From positions 1 through 6,503 of the forward strand of contig DAOVFI010000142.1 in the NCBI GenBank assembly GCA_030673005.1: 6,503 nt of DNA, written 5' to 3'. How positions within the stretch are numbered: the first letter of the stretch is position 1; the number at the start of each line of letters is the position of its first letter. The DNA comes from Planctomycetales bacterium (GTDB taxonomy: Bacteria > Planctomycetota > Phycisphaerae > SM23-33). The translations under genes were made by a program, and so were the position numbers. The notes under the pieces were generated by a model. The model did no database searches. It worked only from the letters and a program-made list of their open reading frames with translations, and was not told where the DNA came from. This document shows positions 1-6,487 of the stretch, one piece after another.

Positions 1-747
1 ATGGCGCTCAGTCACTCCTCATTCGACGGGTGCCATGGCCTCACGCGAAGCGGGTGGCCATGCCCATTGCGGTCAAACACGCCCACGCCCGAAAACGGGC
101 GAGGGCATGGCACCCATCAATTGACTATTGACGCAATACCGGAGACTGACGCGTCGCCGGTCTTTACGCCCCTGCCCGAAGAGATCGACCAGTTCAGGTC
201 GGTCATCGAGGCCCAGGCCGGTACGGGCGATTTCACGCCGCTGGTGCTCCTGAACGCCAACGCCTCCGACCTGCTGCCGCTTCGCCGCTGGCCGTCCGAG
301 CGATACGTCGAACTTGCGCAGCGGCTTATCGAGAAGTCACCCGACGTTCGTATTGCCTTTACCGGCGCGCCGAACGAGGCAGGGGCGGTCGAAAAACTTA
401 CCGAGGCCGTCGGGTCCGATAGATGCTTTTCGCTGGCAGGCAAGACTACGCTGCGGCAGCTGCTGGTGCTCTACTGCCTTGCCGACGTGCTGGTAACCAA
501 CGACAGCGGGCCTGCCCTCTTCGCCACGCTGACGCCTATTCAGGCGGTTACGCTGTTCGGGCCTGAGACGCCGGCGCTCTTCGGCTCAAACAGCGAACGT
601 AGCCATATCGTCTGGAAAAACCTCCCGTGCAGCCCGTGTGTCAGTGCGTACAACAACCGCCTCTCGCCCTGCCGGAACAACCTTTGCATGCAGCTAATCA
701 CAGTCGATGAAGTCTTCGAGTTGGTATGCGGGCTTTGCAAATTATGA
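1..747 (+). CDS. Glycosyltransferase family 9 (heptosyltransferase-like), N-terminal domain missing from window
   Basis: This is the C-terminal, nucleotide-sugar-binding half of a GT9 enzyme, the class that includes the ADP-heptose:LPS heptosyltransferases, which act on the cytosolic face during lipid or surface-glycan assembly. Seen motifs: LNANAS...RRWPSERY (residues 84-102, the start of the C-terminal Rossmann fold), FTGAPNE (120-126), SLAGKTTLRQLL (144-155), and the signature TNDSGP...TLFGPETPALFG (166-195). A cysteine-rich tail follows: C210, C213, C224, C229, then C243-x2-C246. GT9 proteins are usually about 330-380 aa, so the 248 aa visible lack the N-terminal acceptor domain. Residues 10-39 are encoded by a palindromic repeat (28-115) and do not look like GT9 sequence. 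The real start therefore either lies left of the window, or the gene was interrupted by the repeat. The stop overlaps the next gene's start. The family call is solid; the acceptor and sugar are unknown. Confidence 0.88.
   Translation: MALSHSSFDGCHGLTRSGWPCPLRSNTPTPENGRGHGTHQLTIDAIPETDASPVFTPLPEEIDQFRSVIEAQAGTGDFTPLVLLNANASDLLPLRRWPSERYVELAQRLIEKSPDVRIAFTGAPNEAGAVEKLTEAVGSDRCFSLAGKTTLRQLLVLYCLADVLVTNDSGPALFATLTPIQAVTLFGPETPALFGSNSERSHIVWKNLPCSPCVSAYNNRLSPCRNNLCMQLITVDEVFELVCGLCKL
28..115. repeat. GC-rich double-hairpin palindromic repeat inside the GT9 reading frame
   Basis: The two ends are near-perfect inverted copies: GGGTGCCATGGCC at 28-40 and GGGCATGGCACCC at 103-115, matching at 12 of 13 positions. 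Inside are two hairpins. Hairpin A pairs 34-40 with 56-62 (CATGGCC/GGCCATG), topped by CGC-GAA-GCG at 44-52. Hairpin B pairs 81-91 with 96-106 around an AAAA loop, with a single A-A mismatch (85/102). The stretch has no stop codon in any of the three forward frames, so the host ORF reads through it. A 16-nt match to its left end appears at 6488-6503. The architecture resembles REP/BIME-type palindromic units, which are mobilised in trans in other bacteria. That analogy is inference; no transposase is in the window. Confidence 0.75.
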
Positions 748-2354
748 AGACCGTCAGGAAATCGAAAAAAATCGAGATGGAGAAATCACCGAAGAACTTT
801 CGCAGGTTGCTTTTTTGGGTTCTTCCCCTTCTCGCCGGGTCATTCCTATTACTTTTCCGCCTCTGCGACGTTGCGGGGCTGCATCGCGACGAAGCGACTT
901 TCGGCCTATTCGCCGAGCAGATCCAGAACGGTCTGCGCCCGATTCGCGCGTATTTCAACGACTATACATCTCCCATCCATTCGTACATCATAGCCGCGTG
1001 TTTCAGTATCTTCGGCAAGTCAATATGGTCGCTGAGGATAAACGGCGTCCTGCTGAATCTCCTGGCTGCAATCGCCTACGTGGACGTGGTCAGGAGAATT
1101 GTGCCGAAACGGGCCGTCTGGACGCTCTGGTTCCTGGTAACGCTCCCTGCCTTCGTCGTTATGTCGCGCATATCCGGAGAGAACTACGCACTGAACCCGT
1201 TGCTGCTTTTCGGCGGGATATGGTGCTACTACGTGCTCGGTTCGGGCGGGTCGTCAAAATGGCGATCCCGGCCCGGCTATGCGCTCAGCGGTCTGCTGCT
1301 GTGTCTGGGCGTCTGGAACCACATTGTGTTCCTGCCCACGGCCGCGGCTGTGATTGTCGCCTATGCGATCGCATCTCGCGCGCAGTTGCGGCGAATCATC
1401 AATACCGCGCCGTGGTTCTTTGCCGGCGTCTTTGTCGGCCTGGTTCCCAAACTGTATGGCGTGCTGTTTCTCGGATATGACATTCTTCCTCCCGATACGG
1501 ATAACCTCATCCGTTCGCCGCTTTCGGCCGCCCTGCTGAATATGATCTATACGCTGGGCGGAGACGCCCTTTATATCAGGGCCTGCGGCGAGATACTCCT
1601 GCCGCACATCAATTGGATTGGCCCTCTTGCTGTAGTGGCATCGACCGGCATACTTTTGAGCTTGAAATCGGAGGGTAATCGGAAAAAGACGTGGGTCTAT
1701 GTGGCGTTGTGCATGGTCCTGAGCGTTGCGGGAACGTGGTTCATTACGCCGGCGGGGTCAATCGGGTCGCGAATATGGCTGCTGCCGTTGTGGTTCGCGC
1801 CTTTGCTTGTGGCCGTGTCGCTGCCTGATTCCCGGCGGCTTGTGCGTATCGGCCTGGGCGCGGCGCTCATCGTTATCAATATCTCGGCCCTGGGCGTCAA
1901 TTACTTCCACAACTTCCTCCAGGACGGCGGAATCCCCAAAGAGAAGGTCTATGTCGGCGGGCGATACGACAACAGTTGGGACTTCATTGATATGCGCCCG
2001 CTGGTCAAAAAACTCGAAAGTTGCCCCGACAGGGGTATCTATATAATCGAAGATTACAATTCCGATCGGCTGCGATTTTTCGCTCCCGCTGCCGCTCGGG
2101 ATCGGATTCGCACAATCAGGATTCTTTTTCCCGACGAGAACGAGGACATCCCGGAAATCCCAATCCACAGCCTCATTATCCTGTATAAGGAACCGTCCAG
2201 GAAGCCGGAATTGAACATAAGGATACGCCGAAATGTCGTAATCAAGGCAATACGAAGAGCGGACCTTTCCACCAACCATTACGACGTATATGAGGTTGTT
2301 GCAGGGTGCGGCAGGTTCTGTTTCCTGCACACCCTACGCCCGGAAAGACGATAA
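744..2354 (+). CDS. GT-C type polytopic glycosyltransferase (PMT/ArnT-like)
   Basis: The product is about 536 aa with roughly 10-12 hydrophobic segments, followed by a soluble C-terminal part of about 150 aa. The first membrane segment (residues 22-39) is followed by HRDEATFG, with the acidic pair D49-E50. This is the expected place for the catalytic acidic motif of GT-C enzymes, on the first extracytoplasmic loop. NDYTSPIHSY (72-81) also matches the PMT_2/GT39 pattern. Such enzymes transfer sugars from polyprenyl-phosphate donors to lipids, glycans or proteins on the outer face of the membrane; donor and acceptor here are unknown. The ATG at 744 forms an ATGA overlap with the GT9 stop, suggesting translational coupling, and no strong Shine-Dalgarno is visible. 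An in-frame ATG at 726 would add six residues, and one at 777 would remove eleven. The C-terminal domain (from about residue 380) has no motif I recognise. Confidence 0.72.
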   Translation: MKTVRKSKKIEMEKSPKNFRRLLFWVLPLLAGSFLLLFRLCDVAGLHRDEATFGLFAEQIQNGLRPIRAYFNDYTSPIHSYIIAACFSIFGKSIWSLRINGVLLNLLAAIAYVDVVRRIVPKRAVWTLWFLVTLPAFVVMSRISGENYALNPLLLFGGIWCYYVLGSGGSSKWRSRPGYALSGLLLCLGVWNHIVFLPTAAAVIVAYAIASRAQLRRIINTAPWFFAGVFVGLVPKLYGVLFLGYDILPPDTDNLIRSPLSAALLNMIYTLGGDALYIRACGEILLPHINWIGPLAVVASTGILLSLKSEGNRKKTWVYVALCMVLSVAGTWFITPAGSIGSRIWLLPLWFAPLLVAVSLPDSRRLVRIGLGAALIVINISALGVNYFHNFLQDGGIPKEKVYVGGRYDNSWDFIDMRPLVKKLESCPDRGIYIIEDYNSDRLRFFAPAAARDRIRTIRILFPDENEDIPEIPIHSLIILYKEPSRKPELNIRIRRNVVIKAIRRADLSTNHYDVYEVVAGCGRFCFLHTLRPERR

Positions 2355-2364
2355 AATAAGAATC

Positions 2365-4734
2365 ATGACAAGGTCGCGTTCTCGCACTCTCAAGCCGGAA
2401 GGTTTTTTGCAGTCCAATCCCGGACGGACATTTCTTTTGGCCGCCGGTGTGCTGGCGGCGCTGACTTTGGCTATGTTCTATGATGTTCTTTTCGGCGCCG
2501 GCGATGCGGTGCTGTCGAAGGAAGGGGCGGACCTGTCGGACCAGTTCGTGTATTGGCGCGCCTTCGGGTTCGGCGAACTGGGACGGGGGAACCTGGCCCT
2601 CTGGAACCCTCACATATACTCCGGCGCGCCCTACCTTGGCGGGATGCAGTCGGCATTGCTGTATCCGCCGAACTGGTTGTTCCTGATCCTGCCGCCGGCG
2701 CCGGCCTTCAATATCGGTATCGCCCTGCACGTCTTCGCCCTGGGGATATTCATGTACCTGTGGGCGCGGTATCGCCGTCTGCACCCGGCATCGGCCTTGC
2801 TATCGGCGGCGCTGCTGATGTTCTGCGGGGCGCACTTCCCGCACATCTATGCCGGGCACGTGCCGAACCTGTGCACTATGGCATGGACGCCGCTGCTGTT
2901 CCTGGCTATCGATGGGCTGGCTCGCAAGCCTTCGCTTCGCTGGTGCCTGCTAGGCATATCGGCTGTAACGATGCAAATCCTGGCCGGTCATCCGCAATAT
3001 CTGTTCTATACGGGCGTGGCGGCGGTTATTTATCTGGTCTTCCGGCTGATAAAGGCCGAACGGAGAAAATTAGTCGCCCTCGGCTTTGTCGGCATGTACG
3101 CCGGGGCCGTCTGCCTGGGCGCGGTGCAATTGCTGACCGCCTTCCAGGCAGCCGGACAGAGCGTCCGGAGCGGCGGGATAAGTTACGAATTCGCATCGAT
3201 GTTCTCACTGCCCCCGGAAAACTTCCTGACGCTATTAGCGCCGGGATTTTTCGGCGACATTGACAGTTCGTCCTACTGGGGCCGGTGCTATTTGTGGGAA
3301 ATGTCGCTGTTTGTGAGCGTTACGGGCCTGGTTCTGGCGGCCTGTGGTGTGGCGTGGGGCAGGAGAAAGATCATACTGCCGGCAATCGGTATGGTGGTGA
3401 TAACTCTGCTGCTTGCGCTGGGTTCGCATACGCCGCTGTTCAGACTGCTGTATGATTTTGTGCCCGGATTCGACAAGTTTCGCGGCAACTCGAAATTCAT
3501 CTTCCTTGCGTCGCTGTTCATTACACTCCTGGCCGGCGTCGGATTCGATGCGCTTATAAAGGGAAACCGGGCGGGCAGGAAGACCCTCATTGTAGTTGCG
3601 GCATCGGCCGTTCTCGTAGCGATCGCAGCCGTGAGCATTTACAGCGCCGCCGGAGCGGACGAGGTATTAAAAAACTCCTGGTGGCGCCAGGCTGTGGGGG
3701 CAGTGGAAAAAACCGGGGAATCGTACCTGCCCGCAGAAACCTTTCGGGATCCGGCTTTTATCCAAAAGGCGGGAAACGCCGCATCCGGGAGCATGTTCAT
3801 AGCGTCGGGAACTCTCTGTGTGGTCTTTGTGATCCTGCTGGCTGCGCGATTTTCTCCGCGCCTGGTCTATCTTCTTGCGTTGCTGGCAGTAGCGGAAATA
3901 TTCGTATTCGCCCGGACGAACCGCCCCGTCTTCAGGCTTTCCCGGATCGAGAACCCCGCCCTTCGGGATTTTCTCGACTCGGCGCCGGGCGATTTTCGCG
4001 TGTTGAACATGGTTTCTCACAACAATGGGATGATGACGGGCGCCAAAGACCTATGGGGCTATGACCCGGGAGTGCTGCGGCGTTACGCGGAGTTTATGAC
4101 ACACACGCAGGGCGGCAGCGCCGATGAGGCCACGCAGTACGTTATCTTCCGAAAGCCGAATCGCCTCTATTCCATGTTGAGGCTGCGATACGTATTTGCT
4201 CGTCGGAAAGGAGGCAGACTTCGGACGATAGAAGAGAACGACCCGATGCCAAGGCTGCAACTGCTGTATGATTATAAGGTTATCGCAGACCGCGACGGGA
4301 TATTCGCAGCCATGGATGATCCGCAGTTCAACCCGCGAAAAACGGTCATCCTTCAGAGCGACCCGTCGATCAAGCCGATACAACCCCCCCGCCGGGGCGA
4401 AGTCCGCCTTGTCGATTCCTCCACGGACCACCTGACGATAAAGGCCGACCTACCCGCCCCGGCCATTCTGCTGATAACCGACACTTACAGCATCGGTTGG
4501 CGGGCGTCGGGTCTGCCCGGCAGCGTCCAGGATGACTACGACGTCCTGCCGGGCAACTATGTCCTGCGCGCCGTTCCGCTACGGGCAGGAAAACACCACA
4601 TTCGTCTGGAGTACCTTCCATCGGCCTTCATCGCCGGCAAGTGGATATCAGCAGCATCGGTCCTGATTTATCTATCCGCAATCGGATGGCTCCTGCTGAA
4701 ACGCAGAAGTCGTAAAAAGCAGAAGGCTTCCTGA
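2365..4734 (+). CDS. YfhO-like polytopic membrane protein (GT-C superfamily)
   Basis: The product is 789 aa with about 12-13 membrane segments. The first segment (residues 22-43) is followed by DLSDQFVYWRAF (56-67), with acidic D56 and D59, then LALWNPHIYSGAPYLGGMQS (78-96) and LLYPPNWLF (98-106). This loop is characteristic of bacterial YfhO-type proteins. GHPQYLFY (208-215) and FRGNSKFIFLASLF (372-385) also fit. The C-terminal region (about 530-760) is soluble and ends in the YfhO-like beta module: LLITDTYSIGWRA (702-714), AVPLRAGKHHIRLEYLPSAF (736-755), then a last membrane segment (762-778) and a basic tail. In Firmicutes, YfhO is linked to glycosylation of lipoteichoic acid; the substrate here is unknown. 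The start at 2365 lies 10 nt after the previous stop. A longer in-frame ATG at 2290 would overlap gene 2 by 65 nt and adds no plausible sequence. Same transcription unit as gene 2 is likely. Confidence 0.82.
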   Translation: MTRSRSRTLKPEGFLQSNPGRTFLLAAGVLAALTLAMFYDVLFGAGDAVLSKEGADLSDQFVYWRAFGFGELGRGNLALWNPHIYSGAPYLGGMQSALLYPPNWLFLILPPAPAFNIGIALHVFALGIFMYLWARYRRLHPASALLSAALLMFCGAHFPHIYAGHVPNLCTMAWTPLLFLAIDGLARKPSLRWCLLGISAVTMQILAGHPQYLFYTGVAAVIYLVFRLIKAERRKLVALGFVGMYAGAVCLGAVQLLTAFQAAGQSVRSGGISYEFASMFSLPPENFLTLLAPGFFGDIDSSSYWGRCYLWEMSLFVSVTGLVLAACGVAWGRRKIILPAIGMVVITLLLALGSHTPLFRLLYDFVPGFDKFRGNSKFIFLASLFITLLAGVGFDALIKGNRAGRKTLIVVAASAVLVAIAAVSIYSAAGADEVLKNSWWRQAVGAVEKTGESYLPAETFRDPAFIQKAGNAASGSMFIASGTLCVVFVILLAARFSPRLVYLLALLAVAEIFVFARTNRPVFRLSRIENPALRDFLDSAPGDFRVLNMVSHNNGMMTGAKDLWGYDPGVLRRYAEFMTHTQGGSADEATQYVIFRKPNRLYSMLRLRYVFARRKGGRLRTIEENDPMPRLQLLYDYKVIADRDGIFAAMDDPQFNPRKTVILQSDPSIKPIQPPRRGEVRLVDSSTDHLTIKADLPAPAILLITDTYSIGWRASGLPGSVQDDYDVLPGNYVLRAVPLRAGKHHIRLEYLPSAFIAGKWISAASVLIYLSAIGWLLLKRRSRKKQKAS

Positions 4735-4781
4735 CAGGATTTATAGTTGATTATAAAAAAGATTGAACAGTATTAGGTAAA

Positions 4782-4792
4782 TTCGAGCGATG
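4782..4792 (+). repeat. Left copy of 11-bp direct repeat flanking the intergenic palindrome
   Basis: TTCGAGCGATG occurs here and again, exactly, at 4921-4931. The two copies bracket 128 bp (4793-4920) that contain the 21-bp inverted repeat. The palindrome lies almost centrally between them, 20 nt from the left copy and 23 nt from the right. This geometry could be a target-site duplication left by insertion, but the 128-bp segment has no obvious inverted ends at its borders, so chance or another origin remains possible. Confidence 0.5.
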
Positions 4793-4812
4793 TCGGTTAC
4801 AGTCAGCTGGTC

Positions 4813-4897
4813 AGAGCAGGATTACAGGGATTACCGGATTACAGGGATTTTCTTTTTTTCAATCAATATAATCTCATAATCCCTGTAATCCTGCTCT
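4813..4897. repeat. Intergenic palindromic repeat: 21-bp perfect inverted repeat with tandem 14-mer
   Basis: Positions 4813-4833 are the exact reverse complement of 4877-4897, giving a 21-bp perfect stem with a 43-nt AT-rich loop. The left side holds two exact copies of GGATTACAGGGATT, at 4819-4832 and 4836-4849, offset by 17 nt. The right arm can therefore pair with either copy, giving two alternative hairpins. A run of T (4851-4859) and TATAAT (4867-4872) lie in the loop. The sequence is AT-richer than the coding regions and unlike the GC-rich repeat at 28-115. It reads like a small dispersed non-autonomous element (REP- or MITE-like). A classic intrinsic terminator is not supported, because the T-run is inside the loop rather than after the stem. 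Confidence 0.8.
4867..4872 (+). promoter_or_regulatory. Possible -10 box in the loop of the intergenic palindrome
   Basis: An exact TATAAT sits 56 nt upstream of the preferred start of the next gene, where a promoter would be useful because gene 4 is separated from gene 3 by about 190 nt. The hexamer 17 nt upstream (GGGATT, 4844-4849) does not resemble TTGACA and there is no TG extension, so only the -10 is convincing. In an AT-rich loop such a match can arise by chance. Confidence 0.25.
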
Positions 4898-4920
4898 CTT
4901 AGCCTCCATGAGACAAGACG

Positions 4921-4931
4921 TTCGAGCGATG
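4921..4931 (+). repeat. Right copy of 11-bp direct repeat, overlapping the start codon of gene 4
   Basis: This is an exact second copy of the 11-mer at 4782-4792. Its last three bases are the ATG at 4929, preferred here as the start of the TPR membrane protein. If the repeat is a target-site duplication, everything between the copies (including the alternative ATG at 4908) belongs to the inserted element, which supports the 4929 start. Confidence 0.5.
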
Positions 4932-6485
4932 AAGCGAAATACTATATTTTTAATGACATTGGTTGTCGCCGCCGCGGCTGGGGGTGTGTATCTGCCGACA
5001 CTCGGGGCCGAGTTCGTCTATGACGACGTCGGTCAGATCGAAATCGACGACTACATCCACAATCGCGCCAACCTGCCGGAGGTGCTGAGCCTCGGCGTTC
5101 TCAGCCGCGACGTTCTGGATAACAACCGCCCGGTCATGCTGCTGTCGCTGATGGTCGATTCGATGTTCTGGGGGCGTAACCCGCTCGGGTATCACCTGAC
5201 CAACCTGCTGTTGCACGCCGCCTGCTCTGTCCTGCTACTGCTGCTGCTGTTGCGCATTTTCGGGCGGCTGAGTGAATCGCAAGACGGCAAAGGTTCACCG
5301 CTCATTGGCGCTCTTGTTGGTGCGCTGATATTCGCGGTCCATCCGGCCAACAGCGAGGCCGTCTGTGTCGCGTCGTTCCGGGAAGACTTACTGGTCGCCT
5401 TTTTCGCGCTGGTTGCGCTGTCGCTGGCGGAGCGGTTCCCGGCGCGGCGCAGGTCGGTGACAATCCTTCTGGCGGCAGGATGCGTCCTTTCGATGCTGGC
5501 GGCGGTAGCGTCCAAGGAAAGCGGCGCCGTCGTCCCGTTGTTGCTGCTGGCATACTGGCTGATTCTTCGCCGGCGTGAGCAGCGGCGTGCGTGGGCGGTG
5601 CTGATCGGGGCCGGTGTGGTTGTAACAGTTGCCTTCCTGGCGGCGCGCTTCGCGCTGGAGCCGGAACACTCGAAGATACTGATGAGCAAGCCCGGGCATA
5701 TCGGCGGCTCGTTTGCGGCGATGCTCAAAATCCAGCCACGAATATGGGTCTTTCAGTTCAGCCAGATCCTCTGGCCGGGACGATTCTGCGGCGAGCAACA
5801 ACTCTGGACGATCAAGCACCTCGGCCTGACGTTCACCATTGTGAGCCTGGCGGCTGTGGCGGCGATTACCGTCTGGCTTGGGCGAAGGAATCCCGGCGTG
5901 TGGCTTGGGGCGGCGTTTTACTGGCTGGCATTGATGCCCGTGTCAAATATCATCCCGATATACTGGGCGATCGCCGACCGATACCTGTACTTTCCGATGG
6001 TCGGTTTCTGCCTGGCCGTCGGGGCGGTTGTCCTGCGGTTATTAAAATTTCCGTCAAGTCGCCGGTCGGCCGCTGCTGTTCTGGTCGCCACCGTGATAGT
6101 CTGCGGCGCTCTCGGCGTGATAACCGTACGGCAAACGTTCGTATGGCAGAGCGATAAATCTTTCTGTACCGACATCATTGCCAGGAATCCGCGCTCGTAT
6201 TCGGCATATAATAATCTTGGTTTTATCTGGTTCGATGAAGGTGAATTCGACAGGGCCAGGGACTCATTTCGGCGCGCCTGCGAGTTGGCGCCGGGCTGGG
6301 CCGAGCCGTGGGCGGGAATGGCGATTACCTACGAGGCGATGGGCAGGGGCGACCTTGCCGAGCGGGCCTTGCGCGAAGCGATCCGGCGTGATCGGAGATT
6401 CGCCGACCCGCCCAGCCTGGTCGAGGCGCTCATCTGGAAACAATGCCACGCCAAGAAACTCCAGATGATCGCAGATAGAATGTAG
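4929..6485 (+). CDS. TMTC/DUF1736-like GT-C membrane protein with C-terminal TPRs
   Basis: The product is 518 aa (525 if started at the in-frame ATG at 4908; neither start has a clear Shine-Dalgarno). Numbering from 4929: a first membrane segment is followed by EFVYDDVGQIE (28-38), with the acidic pair D32-D33 typical of the first periplasmic loop of GT-C enzymes. Next come GYHLTNLLLHA (87-97), HPANSEAV (138-145), FREDLL (150-155), SKESG (195-199) and ADRYLYFP (349-356), in the order seen in bacterial relatives of TMTC O-mannosyltransferases. Two TPR units follow, roughly 423-456 (YNNLGFIWFDEGEFDRARDS) and 457-490. Such proteins are thought to glycosylate proteins or lipids outside the cytoplasm, with the TPRs binding partners; this is known of eukaryotic TMTCs and inferred here. 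Many relatives carry more TPRs, so the tail is short. The gene lies downstream of a repeat-bearing gap and may have its own promoter. Confidence 0.82.
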   Translation: MKRNTIFLMTLVVAAAAGGVYLPTLGAEFVYDDVGQIEIDDYIHNRANLPEVLSLGVLSRDVLDNNRPVMLLSLMVDSMFWGRNPLGYHLTNLLLHAACSVLLLLLLLRIFGRLSESQDGKGSPLIGALVGALIFAVHPANSEAVCVASFREDLLVAFFALVALSLAERFPARRRSVTILLAAGCVLSMLAAVASKESGAVVPLLLLAYWLILRRREQRRAWAVLIGAGVVVTVAFLAARFALEPEHSKILMSKPGHIGGSFAAMLKIQPRIWVFQFSQILWPGRFCGEQQLWTIKHLGLTFTIVSLAAVAAITVWLGRRNPGVWLGAAFYWLALMPVSNIIPIYWAIADRYLYFPMVGFCLAVGAVVLRLLKFPSSRRSAAAVLVATVIVCGALGVITVRQTFVWQSDKSFCTDIIARNPRSYSAYNNLGFIWFDEGEFDRARDSFRRACELAPGWAEPWAGMAITYEAMGRGDLAERALREAIRRDRRFADPPSLVEALIWKQCHAKKLQMIADRM

Positions 6486-6487
6486 TT

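Noticed and set aside
1758..2330. 190-aa minus-strand open frame opposite the C-terminus of the PMT-like gene
   Set aside because: It is a shadow of the real gene; its translation is rich in R, D and P with no recognisable domain or start signal.
2290..2364. Longer N-terminus for the YfhO-like gene starting at 2290
   Set aside because: It would overlap the upstream gene by 65 nt and adds a non-hydrophobic stretch with no family resemblance; the ATG at 2365 sits 10 nt after the previous stop.
2553..3263. 236-aa plus-strand frame within the YfhO-like gene
   Set aside because: It is out of frame with a gene having clear family motifs, and its translation is Arg/Gly-rich without domain signals.
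4384..4390. Run of seven C as a possible programmed frameshift site
   Set aside because: The reading frame continues through it into the expected YfhO C-terminal module, so nothing suggests a frame change.
4819..4849. CRISPR-like tandem repeats (two 14-mers)
   Set aside because: There are only two copies separated by 3 bp, with no spacer-length gap and no cas genes in the window.
4790..4879. Small ORF of 29 codons starting at the ATG in the left 11-bp direct repeat
   Set aside because: It is formed largely by the palindrome's left arm and loop, has no ribosome binding site, and ends in the right arm; it is most likely a by-product of the repeat.
4813..4897. Intrinsic terminator for the gene 1-3 operon
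   Set aside because: The T-run lies inside the loop, the stem is AT-rich and no U-tract follows the right arm on either strand.
5192..5728. 178-aa minus-strand open frame opposite the TPR membrane gene
   Set aside because: Low-complexity Ser/Arg/Ala translation typical of the antisense of a hydrophobic GC-rich gene; the plus-strand gene is clearly real.
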